Notes: generated from the sequence alone by a model not told the origin. Counted from the stretch's first letter, positions 1 to 6,300 are shown. The stretch is 10,553 nt of DNA from an uncultured Bacilli bacterium (GCA_947631655.1 CANRME010000039.1:1-10553), one strand, 5' to 3'. A program made the numbers and translations.

Positions 1-132
1 AATAATAGTACCACATTTACTTAATCCTTGCTTTCTAATAGTTCATTAAAACTGACATTTTAACAAAATCTTAACAGGAAAAATTTAATAAATACTTGCT
101 TTCTACAAATAATCCTAGTGATCTCATTAATC
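1..132. other. Gene-free left edge with two short direct repeats
   Basis: This stretch lies downstream of the sigma-factor gene and no gene is visible in it. The 10-mer TTGCTTTCTA occurs at 28-37 and again at 96-105, each preceded by an A/T-rich stretch, and TTAACA occurs twice, 11 bases apart, near 60-76. No G+C-containing hairpin with a U-tail that would serve as a terminator for the sigma gene was found, so the transcript may end beyond the edge. The repeats are short enough to be chance in such AT-rich DNA. Confidence 0.3.
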
Positions 133-2064
133 TTAAATTATATTATCAACATTTAATAGTAATTTTTGAATATTTTCGTCTTCATGTTGTTGTTTTAATG
201 TTTCTAATATTTCTTTAATTTTAAGTAACATAGTTTTTTCATTTGTTTCAAATAAAATAGCTAATTCTTGAATAGTAAATTTTCTTATATAAAAGCCTAA
301 ATATAAACATAATATTAAAGCGTCACTTACTACTAAATATTTCTTTAAATAATTAAACCAGTTATCAAAGTCTTCTACTCCTAGAGATTCACCATTTAAT
401 AATTTTTTTATATTACCACTATCATTTTTTAATATTTCATTATCGACATTTTTATTTTCTTTATTAGATTGTTTCTTTATATTTAAATCTTGCTTTGATA
501 CTATAGCACTTTCTAAAGGTGAAATCTGATTTTCTGATAGCATTTTTTTTATTTTGGGATAAATAACTCTATAAATATATGATAATTCATTTAAAGTCAT
601 ATTATAATTTATTGTAGTTGTTAAATCTTTACCAAATCTTTTTTCTAATAATTCTTGTTCTTTAGGGCTTAATAAAGTTGATATTTTTTTTAATTCTTTT
701 CCACTTAGTTTAAATAAAGAATCAGCTTTACTTTTTACTATCTTAGATATTCTAGGAATCTTTTCATCATTTATATAAGCTTTTAAAGCTCTATTTTTGT
801 TTAATTTTTTTATAGCTTTTTCTTGTAATTGTCTTATTCTTTCTTTGGTAAGCCCCATGATGTTTCCTATTTCTTCAAGTGTTTGAGGGTCTTCCCCATC
901 TAATCCCCATCTAAATATAAGAATCATTAACAAACGATCATTTAGAATCTTTTGCATAATATTAACAGCACCATCTAAAAATTCTCTATCTAAGACCTGA
1001 TTTTCGATATTGAATTCATCAGGTATAAATTCTTGTAGTTCTTTTTCAGTTTCTTCATTACTATAAGCAACTTTGGAATTTAAAGACTTTATTTCTCCAG
1101 TGTGAATAAAAAAGCTCATTAGTTCTTCTTTAGTATAATTCATATTAGATAGCGCTTCTTTAAAGGAAATTTCTTTTCCTAATTTCAATTCTAACTCGCT
1201 TAATTCTTTAAGAAATTTAGATATTTTCAGTGAGTAATATACTGGTATTCTAACTGTTCTTCCTTCATTATAAATATTTCTTTGAATACTTTGCCTAATC
1301 CACCAAGCAGCATAAGTCGTAAATTTATAGCCCAATTTCGGATCATAATGATTAGCAGCTTTTAATAGTCCTTCATTACCTGATTCAATTAGATCTAAAA
1401 GTTCTATTCCTCGATTGACATAATTCACGGCTATAGAAACTACTAATCTTAAATTAGATTTAATTAATTCCTCCCGTGCCTTTTTATCCCCTTCTACCAT
1501 TTTAATAGCTAAATCTAATTGCTCTTTCCAACTAAGCACAGGGAGCCTTATTATCTCTTTTAAATAAGCATCAATATTATCGGTAGCAATAAAGTCATCA
1601 TAATTGAAATTTTCTTCTACTTTCTCATCTTCATTTTCTAAATCAATTATTTCCTTTAACTTTTTTAAAAGATAATTATTATTTGCATCACTTTGTTCTA
1701 TATAAGTTTTAATACTAGGATAATTATTTAATATTAATGAACAATCTTCAAAAGTTAATTCATATTTTGCTTTAACAATAATTAAATTAATATTTTCTAG
1801 ACTTTTAGCTATATCACTTTCTAGAAAATGTTGTTCAAACAACAGAAGTAAATATTTTTTATCTTGTAGAAATCTTACTTTAACTTGTTTATAGTATACT
1901 TTTATTGTCATATTAACTAAATCATTAATATTTGGATTACTTAATTTTTTCTTAACTGATTCAATTACATGATTATAAACTTTTTCATCATTAAGTTCTA
2001 AAAATTGATAATAATCAGCATAATATTTAAAAGTTGGTTTAAAATTGTTATAAACATCAGTCAT
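133..2064 (-). CDS. Large sigma-70 family RNA polymerase sigma factor with N- and C-terminal extensions
   Basis: Predicted cytoplasmic sigma factor that directs RNA polymerase to promoters. Region 1.2 lies near residues 162-195. Region 2 is at about 196-266 (NLRLVVSIA, then YKFTTYAAWWIRQ, the -10-recognition helix, followed by GRTVRIPV). Region 3 is at about 275-345. Region 4, with a helix-turn-helix (TLEEIG...GLTKERIRQLQ), is at about 365-425. Ordinary RpoD proteins end after region 4, but this one runs about 215 residues further. Two more stretches there resemble region 4: about 463-510 (LSPKEQELLEKRFG...LNELSYIYR) and about 568-625 (DALILCLYLGFY...TIQELAILF). The first 160 residues match nothing I recognise. 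The start is supported by a GGGGG stretch at 2072-2076 and by a good promoter upstream. It lies downstream of, and co-directional with, the surface-protein gene. That it is an alternative rather than the primary sigma is inferred from its architecture and divergent region 2.4. Confidence 0.85.
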   Translation of the reverse strand: MTDVYNNFKPTFKYYADYYQFLELNDEKVYNHVIESVKKKLSNPNINDLVNMTIKVYYKQVKVRFLQDKKYLLLLFEQHFLESDIAKSLENINLIIVKAKYELTFEDCSLILNNYPSIKTYIEQSDANNNYLLKKLKEIIDLENEDEKVEENFNYDDFIATDNIDAYLKEIIRLPVLSWKEQLDLAIKMVEGDKKAREELIKSNLRLVVSIAVNYVNRGIELLDLIESGNEGLLKAANHYDPKLGYKFTTYAAWWIRQSIQRNIYNEGRTVRIPVYYSLKISKFLKELSELELKLGKEISFKEALSNMNYTKEELMSFFIHTGEIKSLNSKVAYSNEETEKELQEFIPDEFNIENQVLDREFLDGAVNIMQKILNDRLLMILIFRWGLDGEDPQTLEEIGNIMGLTKERIRQLQEKAIKKLNKNRALKAYINDEKIPRISKIVKSKADSLFKLSGKELKKISTLLSPKEQELLEKRFGKDLTTTINYNMTLNELSYIYRVIYPKIKKMLSENQISPLESAIVSKQDLNIKKQSNKENKNVDNEILKNDSGNIKKLLNGESLGVEDFDNWFNYLKKYLVVSDALILCLYLGFYIRKFTIQELAILFETNEKTMLLKIKEILETLKQQHEDENIQKLLLNVDNII

Positions 2065-2101
2065 TTTTTATCCCCCATATCAATTTAAGTGTATAGAAAT
2101 T

Positions 2102-2130
2102 ATTTTATCACAATCTATATAGAATGACAA
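2102..2130 (-). promoter_or_regulatory. Predicted promoter of the sigma-factor gene
   Basis: On the minus strand, TTGTCA (2125-2130) and TAAAAT (2102-2107) are separated by exactly 17 bases, and the -10 is preceded by TGA, giving an extended -10 (TGn). This is a strong vegetative-type promoter. The expected start site near 2095 gives a leader of about 30 bases before the ATG at 2064. It implies that the sigma gene can be expressed independently of the surface-protein gene upstream. Confidence 0.65.
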
Positions 2131-2147
2131 TTAATAGTTTTTAAAAG

Positions 2148-2222
2148 TTATGTAATATCTTTATAAATCTTGTTTAATATAATTTCTTTTTCTTCTTTTA
2201 TTGGTTCATTTAATTTCTCCTT
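2148..2222 (-). pseudogene. Possible frameshifted remnant of a small gene
   Basis: A perfect AAGGAG (2217-2222) sits 7 bases before an ATG (2207-2209), the best ribosome site in this intergenic region. The frame from that ATG stops after three codons (Met-Asn-Gln-stop). Shifted by one base, the sequence reads as a protein-like stretch (EPIKEEKEIILNKIYKDIT) to a TAA at 2148-2150. One missing base just after the start would explain this. It could equally be a chance arrangement or a leader mini-ORF. Too short to assign to any family. Confidence 0.25.
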
Positions 2223-2233
2223 TTTCAATTAAA

Positions 2234-2284
2234 AAATTTAAGAGAATTTGAAAATAAGTGTAAAATTTTCATACCCTTAAATTT
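2234..2284 (-). terminator. Nested AT-rich hairpin with U-tail downstream of the surface-protein gene
   Basis: The outer arms AAATTTAAG and CTTAAATTT (9 bp, perfect) enclose the inner arms TGAAAAT and ATTTTCA (7 bp, perfect), with a 9-base apical loop and small internal loops. Read on the minus strand the structure is followed by further T residues (2231-2233), so it could end the surface-protein transcript about 120 bases after its stop. Only two G-C pairs are present, so termination strength is doubtful. A regulatory RNA structure is the alternative. Confidence 0.4.
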
Positions 2285-2402
2285 ATCCTTCTATAATATA
2301 TATTAACAATTTTTTTGCTATTTCCTTTTTTAGAAGAATGTTTTTTAAATATTAAAAATTCTCAGAGTTTTTTTATATCGTTTAATCAACCTATTTTAAA
2401 TA

Positions 2403-4208
2403 TTAAGCTGCAGATAAAACAGAACGGAATGTAGTGTAATACCATCTTCCACCAGATCCGCGACCAATAGAAAAGACTCCCGAACCAAATTCATAAGTGA
2501 ATCCACCTCCGCGATAAAACCAAGTACCATAAAAACTAGTAGTACTAGGAAAGTCTGCTATATCTAAATTCCATTCACCATAATAGTACCCAAAACGATC
2601 TAAAGTTTCCTTGGTTGCATCTCCATAATGGCCACGTTCATGAGATATATTACTCGAATCAAATGTATAAATATCATAATATTTATCATTTGGTAATGAA
2701 TTTTCTCCAAAATCAACAGTAAATCCAGTACTTTTTATATCTACTCCACCTTCTTTTTCGTTGACCATTGCTCCCATAACTAATTCCCATGCTCCACCAG
2801 CTATATCATATATGCCATACATATTTCCTGTGGTACTTGCTTTTACGCCTTCTTTATTCCATCTTCTACCTACTTGGCAGGTAGCTGGGGCTCCATCGTC
2901 GCCAGGATTCCATTCTACGGCAGCACTTACAGATGTCCCTACACATCCTGTTGCGGTTCCTCCATAAATGCTAGAATATCCAGATGATTCGGATCCTTTC
3001 CCTTGAGTGGTATTATTCATCCATACCTCACAATTTTCTTTTGTCATATCGGCTATATTACAAGTATTCTCATCTTTATATATACCATACAAACTTTGAG
3101 TTAGATATGCTACCGCTCCCCATTCGATATTTTTCATAACTCGCGTATCTACTTCTGTTACACTTAAATTATATTTATTTCCTTCTGTACTTAATGCTTG
3201 TTCAGCAAAAAAGGCTGTTGATATACTTTTATTTACCATTGAAGTTTTATTTGGCAATATTGTTATTTCTCCTATTTTATTGATATTTCTTCCAGTTTCA
3301 TCTTCTTTATCACTTGGTTCAAATTTTCCTACCCATATGCCTGGGAGTTCAGTTCCACTTTCTTCGGTTGTTCCTTTAAAAGTAAAGGCGGGATGGGTAT
3401 ACCATTCTCCTATAATATCACTTCCACCACAATCTTCTGTTACTGTTCCATCCCCAGCATCTGTATATGTACAATTTACTGTTCCAGTTGTTTCTTCTCC
3501 TTCTTCAAATTTGATATTGATTATTTGTTTCGGTGTTCCTTCTAATCCGACATTAAATAACTCATATTTATATCTTGGAATCCATACATACATTTGTAAT
3601 ATCTCTTCCATTGGAATTTTCTTACCTACTATTTCTGGATTTATATTATTGTTTTCATCAAAATATTTTTCTGTTACTCCTTCTTTGGTATTATCTACTA
3701 ATACTGCATTCCCCCATCTATGGTCTTGATAATTATACCAATCACTATCTACATCTGCTACATATACATTTCCTGCTTCATCATATACTACTGGTATCAT
3801 TCCTTGATATAATTCTGGGGGATTTGGTAAGTTTCCTGTTATAAAGTATACATTACATTTATCTTGTTTCGTTATTTTTAATTCTAGTTCCCATTTCGTA
3901 TTATCAAATACTCCACTACCTCCATTTTCACATGTTATATGCGAAAATATCTTTCCACTTTCTTTATCTGGAAAAGTTTCTGATGTGGTATCTTTTTCTC
4001 CATCTACATATAAAGATATTTGAATATCTTTACTATAGAATTTATCTACAGTAGTATAAATAATTCTTTTATTATATTTTATTTGATATAAAGCATAACT
4101 ACTTCCTATTGCTACTATTAATAATAAAGATATTACACTTAATATTATTTTATTTTTATTTCCTTTTTGAATTTTATTTAATTCTTTTTCAGGGTTAAAA
4201 GTTCTCAT
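2403..4208 (-). CDS. Membrane-anchored surface protein with C-terminal FGE/C-type-lectin-like domain
   Basis: Predicted exported protein of 601 residues. A short basic N-terminus precedes one hydrophobic segment at about 20-43 (ISLLLIVAIGSSYALYQ), acting as an uncleaved anchor or signal peptide; the remainder should lie outside the cell. Residues 459-477 carry the formylglycine-generating-enzyme family signature (GNMYGIYDIAGGAWELV; canonical N..GLYDM.GNVWEW). The tail RGGGF (566-570) to FRSVLSAA (594-601) fits the end of that fold. The enzymatic context is lacking, so binding is likelier than catalysis. Eight cysteines fall in four close pairs (93/118, 246/260, 383/393, 422/444), which suggests disulfides. 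The gene looks less AT-rich than its neighbours. The same fold carries the variable region in diversity-generating-retroelement targets, but no reverse transcriptase or template repeat lies in this window. An adhesin or antigen role is inferred. A poly-G promoter precedes it. Confidence 0.75.
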   Translation of the reverse strand: MRTFNPEKELNKIQKGNKNKIILSVISLLLIVAIGSSYALYQIKYNKRIIYTTVDKFYSKDIQISLYVDGEKDTTSETFPDKESGKIFSHITCENGGSGVFDNTKWELELKITKQDKCNVYFITGNLPNPPELYQGMIPVVYDEAGNVYVADVDSDWYNYQDHRWGNAVLVDNTKEGVTEKYFDENNNINPEIVGKKIPMEEILQMYVWIPRYKYELFNVGLEGTPKQIINIKFEEGEETTGTVNCTYTDAGDGTVTEDCGGSDIIGEWYTHPAFTFKGTTEESGTELPGIWVGKFEPSDKEDETGRNINKIGEITILPNKTSMVNKSISTAFFAEQALSTEGNKYNLSVTEVDTRVMKNIEWGAVAYLTQSLYGIYKDENTCNIADMTKENCEVWMNNTTQGKGSESSGYSSIYGGTATGCVGTSVSAAVEWNPGDDGAPATCQVGRRWNKEGVKASTTGNMYGIYDIAGGAWELVMGAMVNEKEGGVDIKSTGFTVDFGENSLPNDKYYDIYTFDSSNISHERGHYGDATKETLDRFGYYYGEWNLDIADFPSTTSFYGTWFYRGGGFTYEFGSGVFSIGRGSGGRWYYTTFRSVLSAA

Positions 4209-4237
4209 ATATACACATTCCTACCTTATGTGTATAT
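4209..4237 (-). repeat. Perfect 10-bp inverted repeat with ribosome site in the loop
   Basis: On the minus strand, ATATACACAT and ATGTGTATAT flank the 9-base loop AAGGTAGGA and end immediately before the surface-protein ATG. The loop is the only Shine-Dalgarno-like sequence for that gene. The dyad also overlaps the start site expected from the poly-G promoter (about 4231). It could be an operator, or a translational hairpin in longer transcripts that read through from the upstream gene. Confidence 0.6.
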
Positions 4238-4266
4238 CTTATCATTTTATACCCCCCCCCCGTCAA
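4238..4266 (-). promoter_or_regulatory. Predicted poly-G spacer promoter of the surface-protein gene (putative phase-variable switch)
   Basis: On the minus strand, TTGACG (4261-4266; five of six match TTGACA) runs straight into a pure G tract of ten (4252-4261). AT-rich DNA follows. At the present length, a 17-base spacer places GATAAG (4238-4243; four of six match TATAAT) at the -10 position. A better-looking TATAAA (4246-4251) starts only 9 bases after the -35 and would need a much longer tract. Slipped-strand changes in the G run would alter the spacer and so transcription. The promoter assignment is inferred; the tract is directly visible. Confidence 0.6.
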
Positions 4267-4289
4267 GGCGAAATCAAAAATCTGCATAT

Positions 4290-5033
4290 TTATAATAAGG
4301 ATAATAAAAAAATTATTGCTCCTACTACTATTAGAATATAAGCATATCTTAAATAACAAAGTTTAAATCTTTTATAATGATTAGGTAATTTATATTTTAA
4401 AGACTTTCTTATTAAAGGAAGATACTTTTTACGAGAAATAAGTATTTTTTTTAAATAATTAATCTTATCTTTTAATTTAAGACAAGAATAATTATAAACT
4501 AAAGTTTGATTAGTAGTAGTTTTTAAATTATAGTATACTTCATAAACTCCTAGTTCTTCTTCATTTTCTAAGTAAGGAGTAAATGAATTATTTAAAATAC
4601 TATTTTTAAAATAATAATTATCTTTAGTATAAATAATATCATAATTATTAGCTATATCTTTTCTCAAATCTTTAAAGTAATTTTTATTTATTAAAGTATT
4701 AGAATTTAAAACAAAATAACCATCATATATTTTATTTAAATTTCTTATTTCATTAAAGAAATTATCTTTAATTAATATTACTTTATAGTCTTTTATATCT
4801 ATTAAAGTATTAGAAAAAATATAAATGTCTTTATCTAATTTTAAAGTTTGATTATTAATACTTTGTAATAATTTAGTTAATAAGCTTAAATTATCTTGAT
4901 ATTTTATAATAACTGCAAAATGTTTAGCAAAATAAGTTTTTTTTCGATATTTAGGAGTTATTAAATTTGTTATTTTAATATATATTAATAGCCAGATACC
5001 TATAATAAGTAATAATATTCCTAAAAGAGACAT
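4290..5033 (-). CDS. Membrane protein resembling a degenerate GT-A (family 2) glycosyltransferase
   Basis: The 247-residue protein has hydrophobic segments at both ends (about 3-19 and 227-247). The middle resembles the nucleotide-sugar-binding half of family-2 glycosyltransferases: FAVIIKYQDN...LLQSINNQ at about 39-62 matches the usual first strand and helix, and GYFVLNSNTLINKNYF at about 105-120 sits where the DxD strand belongs. The metal-binding aspartates are replaced by Asn-Ser-Asn (110-112), so catalysis in the ordinary way is doubtful. It is short for the family. AAGGAA lies 8-9 bases before the ATG. It is 45 bases downstream of the peptidase-like gene and probably shares its transcript, and its end is only 24 bases from the -35 of the surface-protein promoter. 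The fold assignment is tentative. A pseudo-enzyme, or a membrane protein of another kind, is possible. Confidence 0.55.
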   Translation of the reverse strand: MSLLGILLLIIGIWLLIYIKITNLITPKYRKKTYFAKHFAVIIKYQDNLSLLTKLLQSINNQTLKLDKDIYIFSNTLIDIKDYKVILIKDNFFNEIRNLNKIYDGYFVLNSNTLINKNYFKDLRKDIANNYDIIYTKDNYYFKNSILNNSFTPYLENEEELGVYEVYYNLKTTTNQTLVYNYSCLKLKDKINYLKKILISRKKYLPLIRKSLKYKLPNHYKRFKLCYLRYAYILIVVGAIIFLLSLL

Positions 5034-5039
5034 ATTACA

Positions 5040-5064
5040 CTTCCTTATAGTCTATTATAAGAAG
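5040..5064 (-). repeat. Inverted repeat covering the ribosome site of the GT-like gene
   Basis: On the minus strand, CTTCTTATA and TATAAGGAAG can pair, with one bulged G, across the six-base loop ATAGAC. The right arm contains the AAGGAAG ribosome site of the gene that starts at 5033. Folding would mask that site, so this may tune translation of the second gene in the pair. It lacks a T-run and so is not a terminator. Confidence 0.3.
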
Positions 5065-5078
5065 TTAAGAAAAATATG

Positions 5079-6197
5079 TTACCTTTTTAAAGAATTACTA
5101 TTTTCTACATAAGACATATATTTTGTAAAATCTTCTAAAGTATTTGCAATATTTAAATATTTTTTAGGATTAATGTTTAAATATCTTAATTTTTCTTCAG
5201 TTATTAAGCTTTTACGGAATTTTTCAACTTTGGTGATTATTTTATCTTCATTCATTCCTTCAGCTAAAGATTTATCAATTTTAGCTTTTAAATAGTGTTT
5301 CATAATAGATTGTACTTCATGTAAATAGTTATTTTTTTTATCATTAAAACAAGAATAATAAACTTCTTCGATAGTATCTAATAAATATTTTGCTAAAGAA
5401 TAATCCGGAATATACTCACATAATTTATTTATAACTCCAGTTAAACTATGTTCATCATAATAAGCAGAATCCAAAATATTCTTACCTACTATTTGCATTA
5501 ACTGATACATTAATAATGAAGGAATAGAATAATTAGTTTCCATAATTTCATTAGGATAGAAAATAGAAGTTATTAATTGTGTATATCCTTCGGTTAAACC
5601 AATATATTCAAATTTACCATTATCATAAATAGAATAAAAACCAAAACCCATAGCTTTTCTTGAAAAATCATATTTAGTACTAGACATATGTTGTAGTTCA
5701 TGAAAGATTGTTGATTTAAATATAGTAACAGCACTTTTGTTATCACTTTTTAAAATAGTTTTTTGAAAATAAGTTTTATTGACTAATAAAGTATTATGAG
5801 AATCATATAAAGCTACGACATGTCCTTTAGTTTTAGTTTCTTTAGCTTTAAAATGCGCTTTAGATTTATTACTTTCTTCTTCAAATACTACTTTTAATGT
5901 TTTTAAATTTTTATAAAAATCTGTACGATATGAAGTAGGAATTATTTCTTCTACTTTAGATAATATAGGTCTTATTAATCTTTTTTCTAATAAGTCAATA
6001 TTATTATTTTTAGATAAATAGTAATCAGCGATAAAAAATGATAGATAAGAACTAAAATTATTTTGAAAATATGATAATTCTTGATGAGAAACTGGTACCT
6101 CATGATTATTTTCTATCTTAGTATAACTAACTTTACCATTTATAGAATTTTCAAAATAAGTAATACCATCAATTATAAATTTAGTCTTATATGTCAT
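5079..6197 (-). CDS. HExxH zinc-metallopeptidase-like protein, no signal peptide
   Basis: Predicted cytoplasmic protein, since there is no hydrophobic leader or membrane segment. It carries IFHELQHMSS with the HExxH zinc motif, followed about 33 residues later by GLTEGYTQ, where the Glu could be the third zinc ligand as in gluzincin-type peptidases. Numbered from the upstream ATG at 6209, the ligands are His170, Glu171 (catalytic), His174 and Glu207. I know no named family that matches the rest. I chose the second ATG (6197) because GGTGA (6203-6207) lies five bases before it, and because the predicted transcription start falls on the upstream ATG (6209), which has no ribosome site. The product is then 372 residues. 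It is the first gene of a likely two-gene transcript with the GT-like gene and is divergent from the 6301 membrane-protein gene. The substrate is unknown. Confidence 0.65.
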   Translation of the reverse strand: MTYKTKFIIDGITYFENSINGKVSYTKIENNHEVPVSHQELSYFQNNFSSYLSFFIADYYLSKNNNIDLLEKRLIRPILSKVEEIIPTSYRTDFYKNLKTLKVVFEEESNKSKAHFKAKETKTKGHVVALYDSHNTLLVNKTYFQKTILKSDNKSAVTIFKSTIFHELQHMSSTKYDFSRKAMGFGFYSIYDNGKFEYIGLTEGYTQLITSIFYPNEIMETNYSIPSLLMYQLMQIVGKNILDSAYYDEHSLTGVINKLCEYIPDYSLAKYLLDTIEEVYYSCFNDKKNNYLHEVQSIMKHYLKAKIDKSLAEGMNEDKIITKVEKFRKSLITEEKLRYLNINPKKYLNIANTLEDFTKYMSYVENSNSLKR

Positions 6198-6215
6198 ATT
6201 ATTCACCATATTATA

Positions 6216-6224
6216 ATTGTACCA
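6216..6224 (-). promoter_or_regulatory. Extended -10 promoter of the peptidase-like gene
   Basis: On the minus strand, TGG precedes TACAAT (6216-6221), an extended -10 (TGnTACAAT). No convincing -35 lies at 17 bases, which extended -10 promoters can tolerate. The start site would be at about 6209. A TATAAT (6210-6215) immediately follows, but would place the start inside the coding region. Confidence 0.45.
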
Positions 6225-6252
6225 TAAACTTTTAACTAATCATATAATTAAT

Positions 6253-6281
6253 TTGCGTTTTTTAAAAAATTACTTTATACT
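6253..6281 (+). promoter_or_regulatory. Predicted promoter of the 6301 membrane-protein gene
   Basis: TTGCGT (6253-6258) and TATACT (6276-6281) are separated by 17 bases. The start site near 6288 leaves a leader of about 12 bases that just includes the GGTGAT ribosome site (6290-6295). It faces away from the peptidase promoter, making this about 100-base gap a compact divergent promoter region. Confidence 0.5.
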
Positions 6282-6300
6282 AAAATTGTGGTGATTTGAA

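Larger units (their letters stand above)
2065..2402. other. 338-base intergenic region between the surface-protein and sigma genes
   Basis: From the surface-protein stop toward the sigma gene (minus strand), this region holds AT-rich DNA, a nested hairpin at 2234-2284, a start-codon/ribosome-site pair with a frameshifted frame at 2148-2222, the sigma promoter at 2102-2130 and the sigma leader. A 15-codon frame starts at the ATG inside the hairpin's internal loop, near 2272, but has no well-placed ribosome site. I see no tRNA, CRISPR repeat or long frame here. Confidence 0.6.

Noticed and set aside
2343..2385. The A-run / CTCTGAG / T-run as a terminator for the surface-protein gene
   Set aside because: The CTC and GAG arms leave only one base for a loop, so a stable hairpin cannot form as drawn. 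The structure at 2234-2284 is the better candidate.
2761..3844. Three open frames on the plus strand (2761-2967, 3280-3729, 3575-3844)
   Set aside because: They lie wholly opposite the 601-residue surface-protein gene, lack ribosome sites, and have low-complexity, Pro/Ser/Leu-rich translations typical of antisense shadows.
2403..4208. A complete diversity-generating retroelement
   Set aside because: Only a candidate target protein is present. No reverse transcriptase frame, accessory gene or near-copy template repeat was found in the window.
4252..4261. Dismissing the G10 tract as an assembly artefact
   Set aside because: Homopolymer length may be miscalled, but a pure tract in this AT-rich DNA directly abutting a near-consensus -35 is unlikely to be wholly artificial. 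Kept as a finding, with the exact length uncertain.
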